Positions 19,528 to 31,670 are shown, numbered from the stretch's first letter. The stretch is 64,000 nt of DNA from Streptomyces tauricus (GCF_014650955.1 NZ_BMVY01000010.1:124001-188000), one strand, 5' to 3'. The notes: a model not told the origin generated them from the sequence alone. Numbers and translations: made by a program.

Positions 19528-20635
19528 AGGAGGCTTCCGCTCCCGCGTTGATCGCGTCGTTCACCTCCGTCACCCGCGCCTGTTCCTCCGCCGCGAAGCG
19601 GTCCGCGTCGAGCTTCTCGGCCAGTTCCTCGTCCTGGGACATGAGGAGGTCGAGGTTGGAGTTGCCCATGTCGAAGACGCCCATGTCGACGTAGGCCTGC
19701 TGGAGGCGTTTGCCCCACAGGCCGATGTCCCGGACGCAGGGCACGATGCGGGAGAACAGCAGCTGGCGGAAGAGGGCCAGGAACTCCGACTGCTCGGTGT
19801 ACTGCTCGGCCTCCGCCTTGGGTACGCCGAAGTTCTCCAGGACCTCGGTGCCGCGCAGGCGGTCCCGCATCAGGTAGCAGCCCTCGATGACGAACTCCTC
19901 GCGTTCGCGCAGTTCGGCGTCGGAGAGCTGCTTGTAGTAGTCGCGCAGCGCCATCCGGCCGAAGGCCACGTGCCGGGCCTCGTCCTGCATGACGTACGCC
20001 AGTATCTGCTTGGGCAGCGGCTTCTCGGTGGTGTCCCTGATCAGGCCGAACGCGGCGAGGGCGAGCCCTTCGATGAGGACCTGCATCCCGAGGTAGGGCA
20101 TGTCCCAGCGGGAGTCGCGCAGGGTGTCGCCGAGCAGCGACTGGAGGTTGTCGTCGATCGGGTAGACCATCCCGACCTTCTCGTGCAGGAAGCGGGCGTA
20201 GATCTCCGCGTGCCGCGCCTCGTCCATCGTCTGGGTCGCCGAGTAGAACTTGGCGTCCAGGTCGGGCACGGACTCGACGATGCGGGCCGCGCAGACCATG
20301 GCGCCCTGTTCGCCGTGCAGGAACTGGCTGAACTGCCATGAGGCGACGTGCTTGCGGAGTTCGCCCCGGTCGCGGTCGTTCATCTTCTCCCAGTACGGCG
20401 TGCCGTAGATGGAGATCGACTCGTCGGGGGTGCCGATCGGGTCGTGCGGGTCGACTTCCAGGTCCCAGTCGATCCGCCTCTGCCCGTCCCACTGCTTGTC
20501 CTTGCCCTTCTGGTAGAGGGCCAGCAGTCGGTCGCGCCCTTCGTCGTACTCCCAGCTGAACCGTGCCGCGCCGGTCGCGGGCACCTGCCAGAGGGAAGCT
20601 CCGGGGTCCTTGGCGTACAGGTCGTAGGTCGGCAT
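19526..20635 (-). CDS. Ferritin-like di-iron protein
   Basis: The protein has about 369 residues from MPTYDLYAKDPGASLWQ. The frame extends to 20674, but upstream starts lack a ribosome-binding site. Four-helix-bundle di-iron ligands are visible: FLHGEQGAM (Glu), MDEARHAEIY (Glu and His), LIEGLALAAFG (Glu) and MQDEARHVAFGRM (Glu and His), the arrangement of ribonucleotide-reductase-like/ferritin-like oxygenases. Substrate and reaction are unknown. It shares YGTPYWEKM with the divergent AurF-like gene (YGTPMWKRM there), so the two are distant paralogues facing each other. Confidence 0.85.
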   Translation of the reverse strand: MPTYDLYAKDPGASLWQVPATGAARFSWEYDEGRDRLLALYQKGKDKQWDGQRRIDWDLEVDPHDPIGTPDESISIYGTPYWEKMNDRDRGELRKHVASWQFSQFLHGEQGAMVCAARIVESVPDLDAKFYSATQTMDEARHAEIYARFLHEKVGMVYPIDDNLQSLLGDTLRDSRWDMPYLGMQVLIEGLALAAFGLIRDTTEKPLPKQILAYVMQDEARHVAFGRMALRDYYKQLSDAELREREEFVIEGCYLMRDRLRGTEVLENFGVPKAEAEQYTEQSEFLALFRQLLFSRIVPCVRDIGLWGKRLQQAYVDMGVFDMGNSNLDLLMSQDEELAEKLDADRFAAEEQARVTEVNDAINAGAEAS

Positions 20636-20696
20636 GTCTCGCAGGCTCACACGTGGTAGACGGCGGGTCAACAAGTTGCGCGGAAGGGATTGACGA

Positions 20697-20710
20697 GCTT
20701 GCTGACAAGC
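20697..20710. promoter_or_regulatory. Inverted repeat between divergent di-iron genes
   Basis: GCTTG-CTGA-CAAGC forms a 5+5 inverted repeat in the 207-bp divergent region. A nearby TTGACG (20690-20695) could be a plus-strand -35. A TetR gene lies downstream of the AurF-like gene and could bind here. A GAGGCACCAA direct repeat lies at about 20790-20812. Confidence 0.35.
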
Positions 20711-20842
20711 AGTCTCATAAGACGTGACCGGCGGTAACCGGATGACTTCCGGTACGCCGAGGCACTACGGGCCCTTCCAGGCACGACGAGGCACCAAGAG
20801 GCACCAAGAGGCACGACGACGTACGGCGAGGTGGGCACAGCC

Positions 20843-21772
20843 ATGACGACCGTGACGGAGGCCGAGGTCCTGCGCGACGCGCTCGGCCTGCTCAAGGACA
20901 GGGAACAGGTGGCCGAGCGGCTGCTCGAATCCTCCAGGAAGCACTCCTTCGACCCGGACACGGAACTGGACTGGGACGCGCCGTTCGAGGACGGCAAGTG
21001 GTTCTGGCCGCCGGAGCTGGTGTCGCTCTACGGCACCCCGATGTGGAAACGGATGAGCGAGGAGCAGCGCATCCTGCTCTCCCGGCACGAGGCGGCGGCG
21101 CTGGCCTCGCTGGGGATCTGGTTCGAGATCATCCTCATGCAGCTGCTGGTGCGGCACATCTACGACAAGGCGGCGACGAGCGCGCACGTGCGCTACGCGC
21201 TGACCGAGATCGAGGACGAGTGCCGCCACTCGAAGATGTTCGCGCGGCTGATCGCCCGGGGCGGGACACCGCACTACCCGGTGAGCCGGACGCACCAGAA
21301 CCTGGGCCGGCTCTTCAAGACGGTGTCCACGACCCCCGGTTCGTTCACGGCCACGCTGCTCGGCGAGGAGGTGCTCGACTGGATGCAGCGGCTGACGTTC
21401 CCGGACGAGCGGGTGCAGCCGCTGGTGCGCGGGGTGACACGGATCCACGTGGTGGAGGAGGCGCGCCATGTCCGGTACGCCCGTGAGGAACTGCGCCGCC
21501 AGATGATGAGCGCGCCGCGCTGGTCGCGGGAGTTCACCCGGATCACCTCCGGTGAGTTCGCCCGCGTCTTCTCGGTCGCCTTCGTCAACCCGGAGGTCTA
21601 CACGAACGTCGGCCTCGACAGGCGCAGGGCCCAGGCCCAGGTGAGGGCGAGCGGCCACCGCCGCGACATCATGCAGACCGGCGCGAAACGCCTGACGGAC
21701 TTTCTGGACGACATAGGCGTACTCCAGGGCCCGGGCCGCCGCCTGTGGAAATCCTCGGGCCTACTGCCCTGA
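20843..21772 (+). CDS. AurF-like di-iron oxygenase
   Basis: The product is about 309 residues from MTTVTEAEVL (an in-frame GTG at 20831 is an alternative). Di-iron ligands are visible in IWFEIILMQ (Glu), IEDECRHSKMF (Glu and His), LLGEEVLDW (Glu) and VVEEARHVRYAREE (Glu and His), the pattern of the AurF/PabN-oxygenase family. Those enzymes oxidise aryl amines, but many Streptomyces homologues have no known substrate. It is divergent from the related di-iron gene and followed after 144 bp by a TetR gene that may control one or both. Confidence 0.85.
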   Translation: MTTVTEAEVLRDALGLLKDREQVAERLLESSRKHSFDPDTELDWDAPFEDGKWFWPPELVSLYGTPMWKRMSEEQRILLSRHEAAALASLGIWFEIILMQLLVRHIYDKAATSAHVRYALTEIEDECRHSKMFARLIARGGTPHYPVSRTHQNLGRLFKTVSTTPGSFTATLLGEEVLDWMQRLTFPDERVQPLVRGVTRIHVVEEARHVRYAREELRRQMMSAPRWSREFTRITSGEFARVFSVAFVNPEVYTNVGLDRRRAQAQVRASGHRRDIMQTGAKRLTDFLDDIGVLQGPGRRLWKSSGLLP

Positions 21773-21916
21773 GCCGGACGGGGGTGGTGGAGGGGCAGGG
21801 GCGCAGCCCCGTCCTGGGGGGGGGCGTGGGAACCGCGCGGCCGACCCCCGCTGGCCCGCACCCACCCCCACGCCACCCCACTCCGCACCCCCGGGAATCC
21901 GGCTACCCTGCGAGAC

Positions 21917-22642
21917 ATGACCTCGCCCGCCCCCACCCGCGCATACCGACGCCTCAGCGTCGAGGAACGACGAAGTCAGCTCCTCGACGCCGCGCTGTCG
22001 CTGTTCGCGGTACGGGCCCCGGAGGACATCTCCCTGGACGACGTGGCGGAAGCGGCGGGCGTCTCACGACCGCTGGTCTACCGCTACTTCCCCGGCGGCA
22101 AGCAGCAGTTGTACGAGGCCGCCCTCCGCTCCGCCGCGGAGGAGCTGGAGCACTGCTTCGCCGAGCCGCCGGACGGCCCGCTCACCCGCCGCCTGTCCAA
22201 CGCGCTGGACCGCTACCTCGCCTTCGTGGACCAGCACGACGCCGGTTTCAGCGCCCTGCTGCAGGGCGGCAGCGTGGTCGAGACGTCACGGACGACGGCC
22301 ATCGTGGACGGCGTACGACGGGCCGCCGCCGAGCACATCCTCAGCCACCTGGCCGTCGAGGAGCCGGGCAACCGGCTGCGGATGACCGTCCGGATGTGGA
22401 TCACGGCCGTCGAGGCGGCCTCGTTGATCTGGCTGGACGAGGAGAAGGAACCGCCGCTGGACGAGTTGCGCGACTGGCTCGTCGAGCAGTTCGTGGCGTG
22501 CCTGGTGGCGACGGCCGCCCGCGACGAGCAGACCGCCGCGGTCGTACGGGCCGCGCTGACGCTGGAGTCCGCGGACGGGCCGATGGGCTCGCTGGCCCGC
22601 CGGGTGCTGCCCGTGGTGAGCGACGCGGCGCACCTGCTGTGA
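21917..22642 (+). CDS. TetR-family transcriptional regulator
   Basis: The 241-residue product has the TetR HTH at about residues 18-64 (RRSQLLDAALSLFAV...ISLDDVAEAAGVSRPLVYRYFPGGKQQLYEAAL) and a long helical effector domain. It is downstream of the AurF-like gene in the same direction, across 144 bp that hold only a GC-rich hairpin (GGGGCGCAGCCCC) related to family B repeats. A small unknown gene follows with a 10-bp gap, probably co-transcribed. Likely targets are the di-iron genes or itself. Confidence 0.9.
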   Translation: MTSPAPTRAYRRLSVEERRSQLLDAALSLFAVRAPEDISLDDVAEAAGVSRPLVYRYFPGGKQQLYEAALRSAAEELEHCFAEPPDGPLTRRLSNALDRYLAFVDQHDAGFSALLQGGSVVETSRTTAIVDGVRRAAAEHILSHLAVEEPGNRLRMTVRMWITAVEAASLIWLDEEKEPPLDELRDWLVEQFVACLVATAARDEQTAAVVRAALTLESADGPMGSLARRVLPVVSDAAHLL

Positions 22643-22652
22643 CACTGGCCCG

Positions 22653-22988
22653 GTGAAGAGCGAAGACACCCCCTTCGAGGGCGGCCCCCTGGACGGCCGG
22701 GTGCTGCCGGTCCTGCTCGGCCCGACCGGACACCCGCCGAAGGTGTACCGCGTCCCGGTGCCGGCCGGCGACGGCGGCCCGCCCGCCCTCCTGGTCTACC
22801 GCCGTGTCCACGCGGCCACGAGCAGTCGGCTCGGCCTGCACCAGGGCTGGAAGTACGAGTACGACCCCACGGGCCGCGCCGGCAAACTCAAGTGGCCCTG
22901 GTCGAAGCCCGACCCCGCGCCCGATCCGGCACCGGACACCACGCCAGACGCCACGCCGGACGGCAAGCCGGAGGACCCGCACGGGTGA
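22653..22988 (+). CDS. Small conserved hypothetical protein
   Basis: This 111-residue protein starts with GTG ten bases after the tetR stop. The N-terminal 85 residues (FEGGPLDGRVLPVLLG...YRVPVP...LLVYRRVH...HQGWKYEYDPTGR) look like a small beta-rich domain. The tail is a Pro-Asp-Ala/Thr repeat (PDPAPD, TTPDATPD). There is no signal peptide. The function is unknown; coupling to tetR suggests they are expressed together. Confidence 0.65.
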   Translation: MKSEDTPFEGGPLDGRVLPVLLGPTGHPPKVYRVPVPAGDGGPPALLVYRRVHAATSSRLGLHQGWKYEYDPTGRAGKLKWPWSKPDPAPDPAPDTTPDATPDGKPEDPHG

Positions 22989-23094
22989 CCTCGTTGGGCC
23001 GGTCCGCCCACGGTCGGCGCGCGCGGCTCGCGCGGGCGTCTGATGCTCACGGTGCGGAGGAGCGGAAATACCGCCCCGCACCGGAGGTGACGAC

Positions 23095-24279
23095 GTGTCA
23101 GGAAGGCTTCTGCGACTGGTCTGCACGGCGGCGATCGCGGCCGGCGCGGTCCTCGTACCCGCGCCCGTACCCGTATCGGCCTCGGCGGCGCCCGGCCCGG
23201 ACGAAAGCCGCTCCCCCGCAGCCGAGCGGCCCGCAGCCGAGCGGCCCGCGGCAGAGCGCCCGGTCGCCGAGTTGCTGACGGATCTTCAGCGGCTGTACCG
23301 GGAGGCCGAGAAGGCCACCGAGACGTACAACGCGACCGAGGAGCGGCTGCAACGCCAGCGGGCCGAGGTCGCGAAGCTCAACGGCCGGCTCACCGCGGCC
23401 CGTCTCGCGCTCCACGGCAGCCGCGGCGCGGCGGGACGGCTCGCCCGTCAGCAGTACCAGGGCACGAGCGAGATCTCCTCCTACGTACGGCTGCTGCTCG
23501 CCCGAGACCCGCAGCACGCGCTCGACCAGGGCCACGTCATCCGGCAGGTCTCGCAGGAGCGGGCCGGGACGATGGAGCGGCTGGCGGGCAACGAGCGCAG
23601 GACCGACGAACTGGCACGCCGGGCCCGTACGGCCCTCGACGGCCGGCTCGCCCTCGCCGAGAAGCAGAAGAAGGACCGCGACCTCGTCCGCGAGCGGCTG
23701 CGGGACGTCGAGGAGCTGCTGGCCTCGCTCACCGAGGAGCAGCTCTCGCGGGTGGCCGAGCTGGAACGGGCCGGGGTGGCGAAGGCCCAGGACGAGCTGG
23801 TGGCGTCGGGCGCGCTCAGCAGCACGCGCCGGCCCACCGCGGAGGGCGGCGAGGCGCTGCGCTACGCCGTGGCCCAGATCGGCAAGCCGTACCAGTGGGG
23901 CGCCGAGGGCCCGGGCTCGTACGACTGCTCGGGTCTCACCTCACAGGCTTGGGCCGACGCGGGCCGCCCCATCCCCCGCACCAGTCAGGAGCAGTGGGCC
24001 ACGCTCCCCCGGGTCCCCCTGCCCGACCTGCGCCCCGGCGACCTGGTGGTCTACTTCCCCGAGGCGACCCATGTGGCGATGTACCTGGACGACGGCCTGG
24101 TCGTCCAGGCCCCGCGCCCGGGAGCGCGGATCAAGGTCTCCCCGATCGCGGCCAACCCGATCCTGGGCGCGGTCCGCCCGGACCCGTCCGCCGAACCCCT
24201 GCGCCGCTACACACCCCCGAAACTCCCCGAGAACGCGATGGACGGCTCGGACGAGGGCTACCGCGCCGACACCCGGTAG
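23095..24279 (+). CDS. Secreted NlpC/P60 peptidoglycan endopeptidase
   Basis: The 394-residue product has a Sec signal peptide (cleavage near SASAA), a short AAERP tandem, a long coiled-coil region (about residues 50-240, rich in Glu/Arg/Leu) and a C-terminal C40 peptidase domain. Catalytic Cys is in GSYDCSGLTSQAW and His in EATHVAMYLDDG. Such enzymes cut D-Glu-diaminopimelate bonds in stem peptides, and the coiled coil is thought to autoinhibit or localise the enzyme. The GTG start has CCGGAGG at 7-base spacing. It is RipA/PcsB-like in layout. Confidence 0.93.
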   Translation: MSGRLLRLVCTAAIAAGAVLVPAPVPVSASAAPGPDESRSPAAERPAAERPAAERPVAELLTDLQRLYREAEKATETYNATEERLQRQRAEVAKLNGRLTAARLALHGSRGAAGRLARQQYQGTSEISSYVRLLLARDPQHALDQGHVIRQVSQERAGTMERLAGNERRTDELARRARTALDGRLALAEKQKKDRDLVRERLRDVEELLASLTEEQLSRVAELERAGVAKAQDELVASGALSSTRRPTAEGGEALRYAVAQIGKPYQWGAEGPGSYDCSGLTSQAWADAGRPIPRTSQEQWATLPRVPLPDLRPGDLVVYFPEATHVAMYLDDGLVVQAPRPGARIKVSPIAANPILGAVRPDPSAEPLRRYTPPKLPENAMDGSDEGYRADTR

Positions 24280-24304
24280 GCGTCCCGAGGGCAGCGACCC
24301 CGAA

Positions 24305-24323
24305 GGGGCGCGGGGAACGGCGC
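24305..24323. repeat. Family A repeat, single copy, inverted orientation
   Basis: GGGGCGCGGGGAACGGCGC lies 25 bp after the NlpC/P60 stop, in the short gap to the convergent monooxygenase gene. Confidence 0.9.
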
Positions 24324-24382
24324 GACCGGCCACGACGGGACGCCCGCGCGGTCGCCGCCCTCGTAGTGGGTACGGGCGCTCC

Positions 24383-25636
24383 TCAGCCGCCCGTCACGGA
24401 CGTCAGGTACGCGCCCGTCTTCTCCGGCTCGTAGAAGAAGTTCTCGAAGTCCGACGGGTCGTTGAAGCCGTTGGCGAAGCGGTCGGCGACCGGCTGGAGT
24501 TGGCCTGCCGCGCCGATCAGGTTCAGGACGTGCTCCGGCGGCGGGCCGAGCATCGCGTTCGTCCACTTCGTGACGTGCTGGGCCGTGTCCCAGTAGCGCT
24601 CGAACGTGGCGCGCATCCACTCCTCGTCGAACTCCTTGTCCCCGTGGCCGAGGATCGAGCCGAGGTAGGAGGCGGCGCACTTGGAGGCCGAGTTGGAGCC
24701 CTGGCCGGTGATCGGGTCGTTCGCCACGACCACGTCCGCGACACCGAGGACCAGGCCGCCGCCGGGCAGCCGGCCGACGGGGTTGCGGACGGTGGGCGCG
24801 TAGCGTCCGGCCAGCGTGCCGCCCGCGTCGGTGAGTTCGACCTTGGTGGCCCTGGCGTACTCCCACGGCGTGAACCGCTCCATGAGTTCCAGGGTCAGGG
24901 AGAGGTGTTCGGCCGGGTCCTTCACGCCCTGGAAGGCGTCCAGCGGGCCGCCGGGTATGCCCTCCCAGAAGAGGATGTCCGCGCGGCCCGACGTGGTGAA
25001 GGTGGGCATGACGAAGAGCTCGCCGACGCCCGGGACGAGGTTGCAGCGGACCGCGTCGAACTCCGGGTGCTCGGGGCGCGGTCCGAGACCGTGCACGTAC
25101 GCGACGGCCAGCGCGCGCTGCGGCTCCGCGTACGGGGAGCGGGAGGCGTCGCGGCCGAACATCGACACCAGTTCGCCCTTGCCCGCCGCGACGAGGACCA
25201 GGTCGTACGTACGGGCGAAGTAGTCGAGGTCGGAGACCGCGGCGCCGTGGATGACGAGCTGACCGCCGCGCTGCGCGAACGTCTCCATCCAGCCGGCCAT
25301 CTTCACGCGCTGGTCGACCGACTGCGCGTACCCGTCGAGCTTGCCCACCCAGTCGATGGCGCGCTGCGAGGGGCCCGGGTCGAAGGAGCCGGGGGCCGCG
25401 ACCGAGACGCCGAGTCCTTCGATCTTCGGGGCCTGGGACTCCCAGAAGTTCAGCTGGAGATCGCGCTCGTTCTGCAGTGCCGTGTGGAACATGCACTGGG
25501 TGGACATGACGCGCCCGGTACGGATCTCGTCCGCCGTCCGGTTGGACATCAGGGTGACCTCGTACCCGTTCGACTGGAGTCCGAGGGCGAGCTGGAGTCC
25601 GGCCTGGCCGGCTCCGACGACGAGTATCTTCCGCAT
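24383..25636 (-). CDS. Styrene/indole monooxygenase-like FAD enzyme linked to the conservon
   Basis: The 417-residue protein starts MRKILVVGAGQAGLQLALGLQSNGYEVTL, an FAD-binding Rossmann motif. It continues with family sequence such as NDPITGQGSNSASKCAASYLGSIL typical of two-component styrene-monooxygenase (StyA-like) proteins. These epoxidise or hydroxylate using FADH2 from a separate reductase, which is not adjacent here. It lies 53 bp after cvnD on the same strand, so it is probably the fifth gene of the conservon transcript. Its link to signalling is unexplained. Confidence 0.88.
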   Translation of the reverse strand: MRKILVVGAGQAGLQLALGLQSNGYEVTLMSNRTADEIRTGRVMSTQCMFHTALQNERDLQLNFWESQAPKIEGLGVSVAAPGSFDPGPSQRAIDWVGKLDGYAQSVDQRVKMAGWMETFAQRGGQLVIHGAAVSDLDYFARTYDLVLVAAGKGELVSMFGRDASRSPYAEPQRALAVAYVHGLGPRPEHPEFDAVRCNLVPGVGELFVMPTFTTSGRADILFWEGIPGGPLDAFQGVKDPAEHLSLTLELMERFTPWEYARATKVELTDAGGTLAGRYAPTVRNPVGRLPGGGLVLGVADVVVANDPITGQGSNSASKCAASYLGSILGHGDKEFDEEWMRATFERYWDTAQHVTKWTNAMLGPPPEHVLNLIGAAGQLQPVADRFANGFNDPSDFENFFYEPEKTGAYLTSVTGG

Positions 25637-25689
25637 GCGGGTCCTCACTGTGCTTACGGCTGGTTCGGGGCTGGCGTCCCCGAACCGGG

Positions 25690-26352
25690 CTATTCGGGAC
25701 TGACGTCGAGCGCGTGCCCCACCAGCGCGAGCAGGCTCTCGACGACCGAGATCCTGCGGCGCGCGTCCATGATCATGACAGGTATGTGCCGGGGGATCGT
25801 GAGCGCCTCCCGCACGTCGTCCGGGTCGAACCGCTCGCTGCCGTCGAAGTGGTTGACGGCGACGACGTACGGCAGCCCGCAGCTCTCGAAGTAGTCGAGC
25901 GCCGGCCAGCAGTCCTTCAGGCGCCGGGTGTCGGCGAGGACCACGGCGCCGATCGCGCCGCGCACCAGGTCGTCCCACATGAACCAGAAGCGCTGCTGCC
26001 CGGGCGTACCGAACAGATACAGCACCAGGTCGTCGTCGAGCGTGATGCGGCCGAAGTCCATCGCCACGGTCGTGGTGGTCTTCTCCGGGGTCGAGCTGAG
26101 GTCGTCGGTGCCCTCGCTCGCCTGTGTCATCAGCGCCTCCGTCTGGAGGGGCGTGATCTCGGAGACGGCGGTGACGAGGGTGGTCTTGCCCACCCCGAAG
26201 CCACCCGCCACCACTATCTTCGTGGCGATCGGCGCGCGGGTCCGATCCTTCTGCCAGGCTTTCAACTCCTCGTCGGGCTCCACGACTTCGGGGAGGCCGG
26301 ACGATCGGGAGACATCCGAGACGCGGGAGACGTCAGAGACGACGGAGTCCAC
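25690..26352 (-). CDS. Conservon GTP/ATP-binding protein CvnD
   Basis: In this 220-residue protein the P-loop GGFGVGKTT (residues 50-58) is followed by a DxxG-like LFGTPGQQRFWFMWDD switch and NHFD in place of NKxD, the hallmarks of CvnD (MglA-like small GTPase) proteins. CvnD forms a membrane-linked complex with CvnA, B and C, resembling a eukaryotic G-protein receptor system. It starts with GTG inside the end of cvnC (20-bp overlap), so the genes are tightly coupled. Confidence 0.93.
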   Translation of the reverse strand: MDSVVSDVSRVSDVSRSSGLPEVVEPDEELKAWQKDRTRAPIATKIVVAGGFGVGKTTLVTAVSEITPLQTEALMTQASEGTDDLSSTPEKTTTTVAMDFGRITLDDDLVLYLFGTPGQQRFWFMWDDLVRGAIGAVVLADTRRLKDCWPALDYFESCGLPYVVAVNHFDGSERFDPDDVREALTIPRHIPVMIMDARRRISVVESLLALVGHALDVSPE

Positions 26353-26761
26353 TCAGCACCCTTTCCAGCAGAGCACGGTCCGGCTGTCCCGGGCCGTGAC
26401 CTGTTCCGTACACACGGATCTTGCCCTGGTCCGCCAGGTCGCTGAGGAGCACCCGGACCACACCGAGCGGCATCTTCAGAAGGGCCGCGACCTCGGCCAC
26501 CGTACGCATCCGGCGGCAGAGTTCGACGATGGCCCTCATCTCCGGCATGACCCGGGTGGAGAGTGAACCATTCTCCAGTTCACGCCGCTCATCCGGGGCC
26601 TCCAGTGCGGCCACGAACGTCTCGACGAGCAGCACGTGCCCGAAGCGCGTACGGCCGCCGGTGAGCGAATAGGGGCGTACGCGGGCGGGTTTGCGTTCGC
26701 CGCCGCGGACCGGCAGTTTGGGCGTGCCGGAGGTGCCGGGCGTGCCGCTGGCATCGCTCAC
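26333..26761 (-). CDS. Conservon DUF742 protein CvnC
   Basis: The 142-residue product contains the DUF742 core VRPYSLTGGRTRFGHVLLVET...RRMRTVAEVAALLKMPLGVVRVLLSDLADQGKIRVY, with a winged-helix-like end. It lies between cvnB (ATGA overlap) and cvnD in the invariant conservon order. It is thought to bind CvnB or CvnD. Confidence 0.93.
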   Translation of the reverse strand: MSDASGTPGTSGTPKLPVRGGERKPARVRPYSLTGGRTRFGHVLLVETFVAALEAPDERRELENGSLSTRVMPEMRAIVELCRRMRTVAEVAALLKMPLGVVRVLLSDLADQGKIRVYGTGHGPGQPDRALLERVLSGLRRL

Positions 26762-27254
26762 TTGGCCGTCTCCATCGTCGTGGCCGCGAGCGACTGGCGC
26801 AGCTCGCTGCGGAGTTCGGGAGTCAGGACGTGTCCCGCACGGCCCACGAAGAGCGCCATGTGGTAGGCGACGACGCTCATGTCGCAGTCCGGGGCGCCGT
26901 GCACGCCGAGCAGCGAACCGTCGCTGATCGACATGACGAAGAGCCCGCCCTCCTCCATCGCGACCATCGTCTGCTTGACGGTGCCGCCGTCCATCAGCTT
27001 GGCGGCGCCGATGGCGAGACTGCCGATGCCGGAGACGATGGTGGCGAGGTCCGCCGCGGACCCGCGGGGACCCGAGGGTCTCCCTTCGTCCTGCCGCGCC
27101 TGCGCGTTTCTCCCGGGGTCCGAGGAGAGGAGCAACAGGCCGTCGGAGGAGACCACCGCGACCGACAGGAGGCCCGGCACCTCCTCGACGAGGTTCGTCA
27201 GCAGCCAGTGCAGGTTACGGGCTTCATGGCTGAGTCCGTAGGTACTGGGCGCGG

Positions 27255-27258
<4 letters not shown>
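26758..27258 (-). CDS. Conservon roadblock/LC7 protein CvnB
   Basis: The 166-residue product has the roadblock fold pattern LHWLLTNLVEEVPGLLSVAVVSSDGLLLLSS...VKQTMVAMEEGGLFVMSISDGSLLGVHG. Such proteins regulate small GTPases. It overlaps cvnA by four bases (ATGA), and its stop overlaps the cvnC start. Confidence 0.93.
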
Positions 27259-30278
<3,020 letters not shown>

Positions 30279-30634
30279 TCTTGACTCGTGTCCCCATGGG
30301 CCCGGGTGACGATCCGTCAACTCGCGTGTCGTCCCGGTTCGGCTCCCGACCCTCCCAGTGCCGGTGGGCAGTGGTCGCGCATCGCCTGACCCGCCACACG
30401 AAGGAGTGAACATCGCCGGGGAGCGGCCGGGCAAGTTCCCCTGGCGCGTGCGACACCCCTGCGCGGCAGGCCGGTTGGACGTCCACGGCAACCGATGGCA
30501 GGATGCGCCGCCACGCTTCGCCGGAGTCGGTGAATCCGTCGCAAAATGGGCGCCTGACCTGCTCGTCCAGACCTTTCCCACGGCGGTTGCCAGCCTTTGG
30601 TGAAGCTCGTGAAGGGGTCGTGCAGACTGGCCGG
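30279..30634. other. 356-bp divergent promoter region (cvnA / PP2C)
   Basis: No gene is supported here. Open frames that cross it belong to N-terminal over-extensions of both flanking genes. It presumably holds both promoters, but I cannot fix -35/-10 pairs. Confidence 0.5.
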
Positions 30635-31420
30635 ATGCGCTCGGAACTGATCTCGGTACCCGGTGACCCCGCCCGCCCCGACGAGGACTACGCATCGGTC
30701 GGCCTTCCCGCCTCCGGACAAGGCGGTTCGATCGTCGTACTGGACGGTGTGACGCCTCCCGCGACCGACGACGGCTGTCTGCATTCCGTCCCCTGGTTCA
30801 CCGCCCGGCTGGGCGGCGCGTTGAGTGAACTGTCCGTTTCACGACGAGATCTGACGCTCACTGAGGTCTTGGGACACGCCATCGCCCGTACAGCCGACGC
30901 ACATCGGGCAACCTGTGACCTTTCTCACCCACGCACCCCGCAGGCAACCGTGGTGCTGGCGCGCTGGTCAGAGGCGTCGGTCGAGTACTTGGTGCTCTCC
31001 GACTCGGCGCTGCTCATCGAGTCCCCGGCGGGAGCGGTCATCCCCGTCCTGGACGACCGCCTCTCGCGCGTCCCGCACGCCACGCTGAGGTCGGCGGCGG
31101 CGACGGACGCGATCCTGCGCAACAAGGAGGGCGGCTTCTTCACGGCCGCGGCGGATCCCTCGGTGGCGGCGCGTGCCGTCACGGGGTCTCTTCCCCGCTC
31201 CGAGGTGCGCGCCCTCACCGCCCTGACGGACGGCGCGACGCGCTGGGTGGAGAAGTTCGGCGAGGGGGACTGGCCGGACCTGTTCACCCTGGTCCGCAAG
31301 GAGGGCGGCCGGTCCCTGGTCGACCGCGTCCGCGCGCTGGAGCGGGCGGACACGGCCGGCGTCCACCTGGGCCGCTCCAAGCCGCACGACGACGCGACGG
31401 TGGTGTACGCGGAGCTGTAA
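30635..31420 (+). CDS. PP2C-like phosphatase domain protein
   Basis: The protein has about 261 residues from MRSELISVPGDPARPDEDYAS. Metal-binding-like acidic residues appear in RPDEDYA, VVLDGVT and GRSKPHDDATVVYAEL, the PP2C layout (D...DG...DD) in compact form. The role is probably Ser/Thr dephosphorylation or a degenerate variant; the substrate is unknown. It is divergent from cvnA across about 356 bp. A functional tie to the conservon is only suggested by position. Confidence 0.8.
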   Translation: MRSELISVPGDPARPDEDYASVGLPASGQGGSIVVLDGVTPPATDDGCLHSVPWFTARLGGALSELSVSRRDLTLTEVLGHAIARTADAHRATCDLSHPRTPQATVVLARWSEASVEYLVLSDSALLIESPAGAVIPVLDDRLSRVPHATLRSAAATDAILRNKEGGFFTAAADPSVAARAVTGSLPRSEVRALTALTDGATRWVEKFGEGDWPDLFTLVRKEGGRSLVDRVRALERADTAGVHLGRSKPHDDATVVYAEL

Positions 31421-31490
31421 CCCCGCGGGCCCCCGGGGGTCGCGGGGCGGCTCGGGATCGTAGTCAGGTGCGAGTACGCCGTAGCTGGCC

Positions 31491-31637
31491 GCGCAGTTCC
31501 CCGCGCCCCTCAAAAGCGGGGCTGCGCCCCGGCTTTTGCCCCTTCAGGGGCGCGGGGAACGGCGCAATCTTGCGCCCCTCCAGGGGCGCGGGGAACGGCG
31601 CAGTCTTTTGGCTTTTCAGGGGCGCGGGGAACTGCGC
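31491..31637. repeat. Family A intergenic repeats, 4 copies in both orientations
   Basis: A variant copy (GCGCAGTTCCCCGCGCCCC) at 31491-31509 is followed by three inverted-orientation copies at 31547-31565, 31583-31601 and 31619-31637 (36-bp period). They fill the 250-bp gap between convergent PP2C and MarR genes and can form hairpins such as GCGCCCCTCCAGGGGCGC. Confidence 0.9.
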
Positions 31638-31670
31638 GACCAGCCCCGCCGGCCCGCACCCGCGCGGCCG

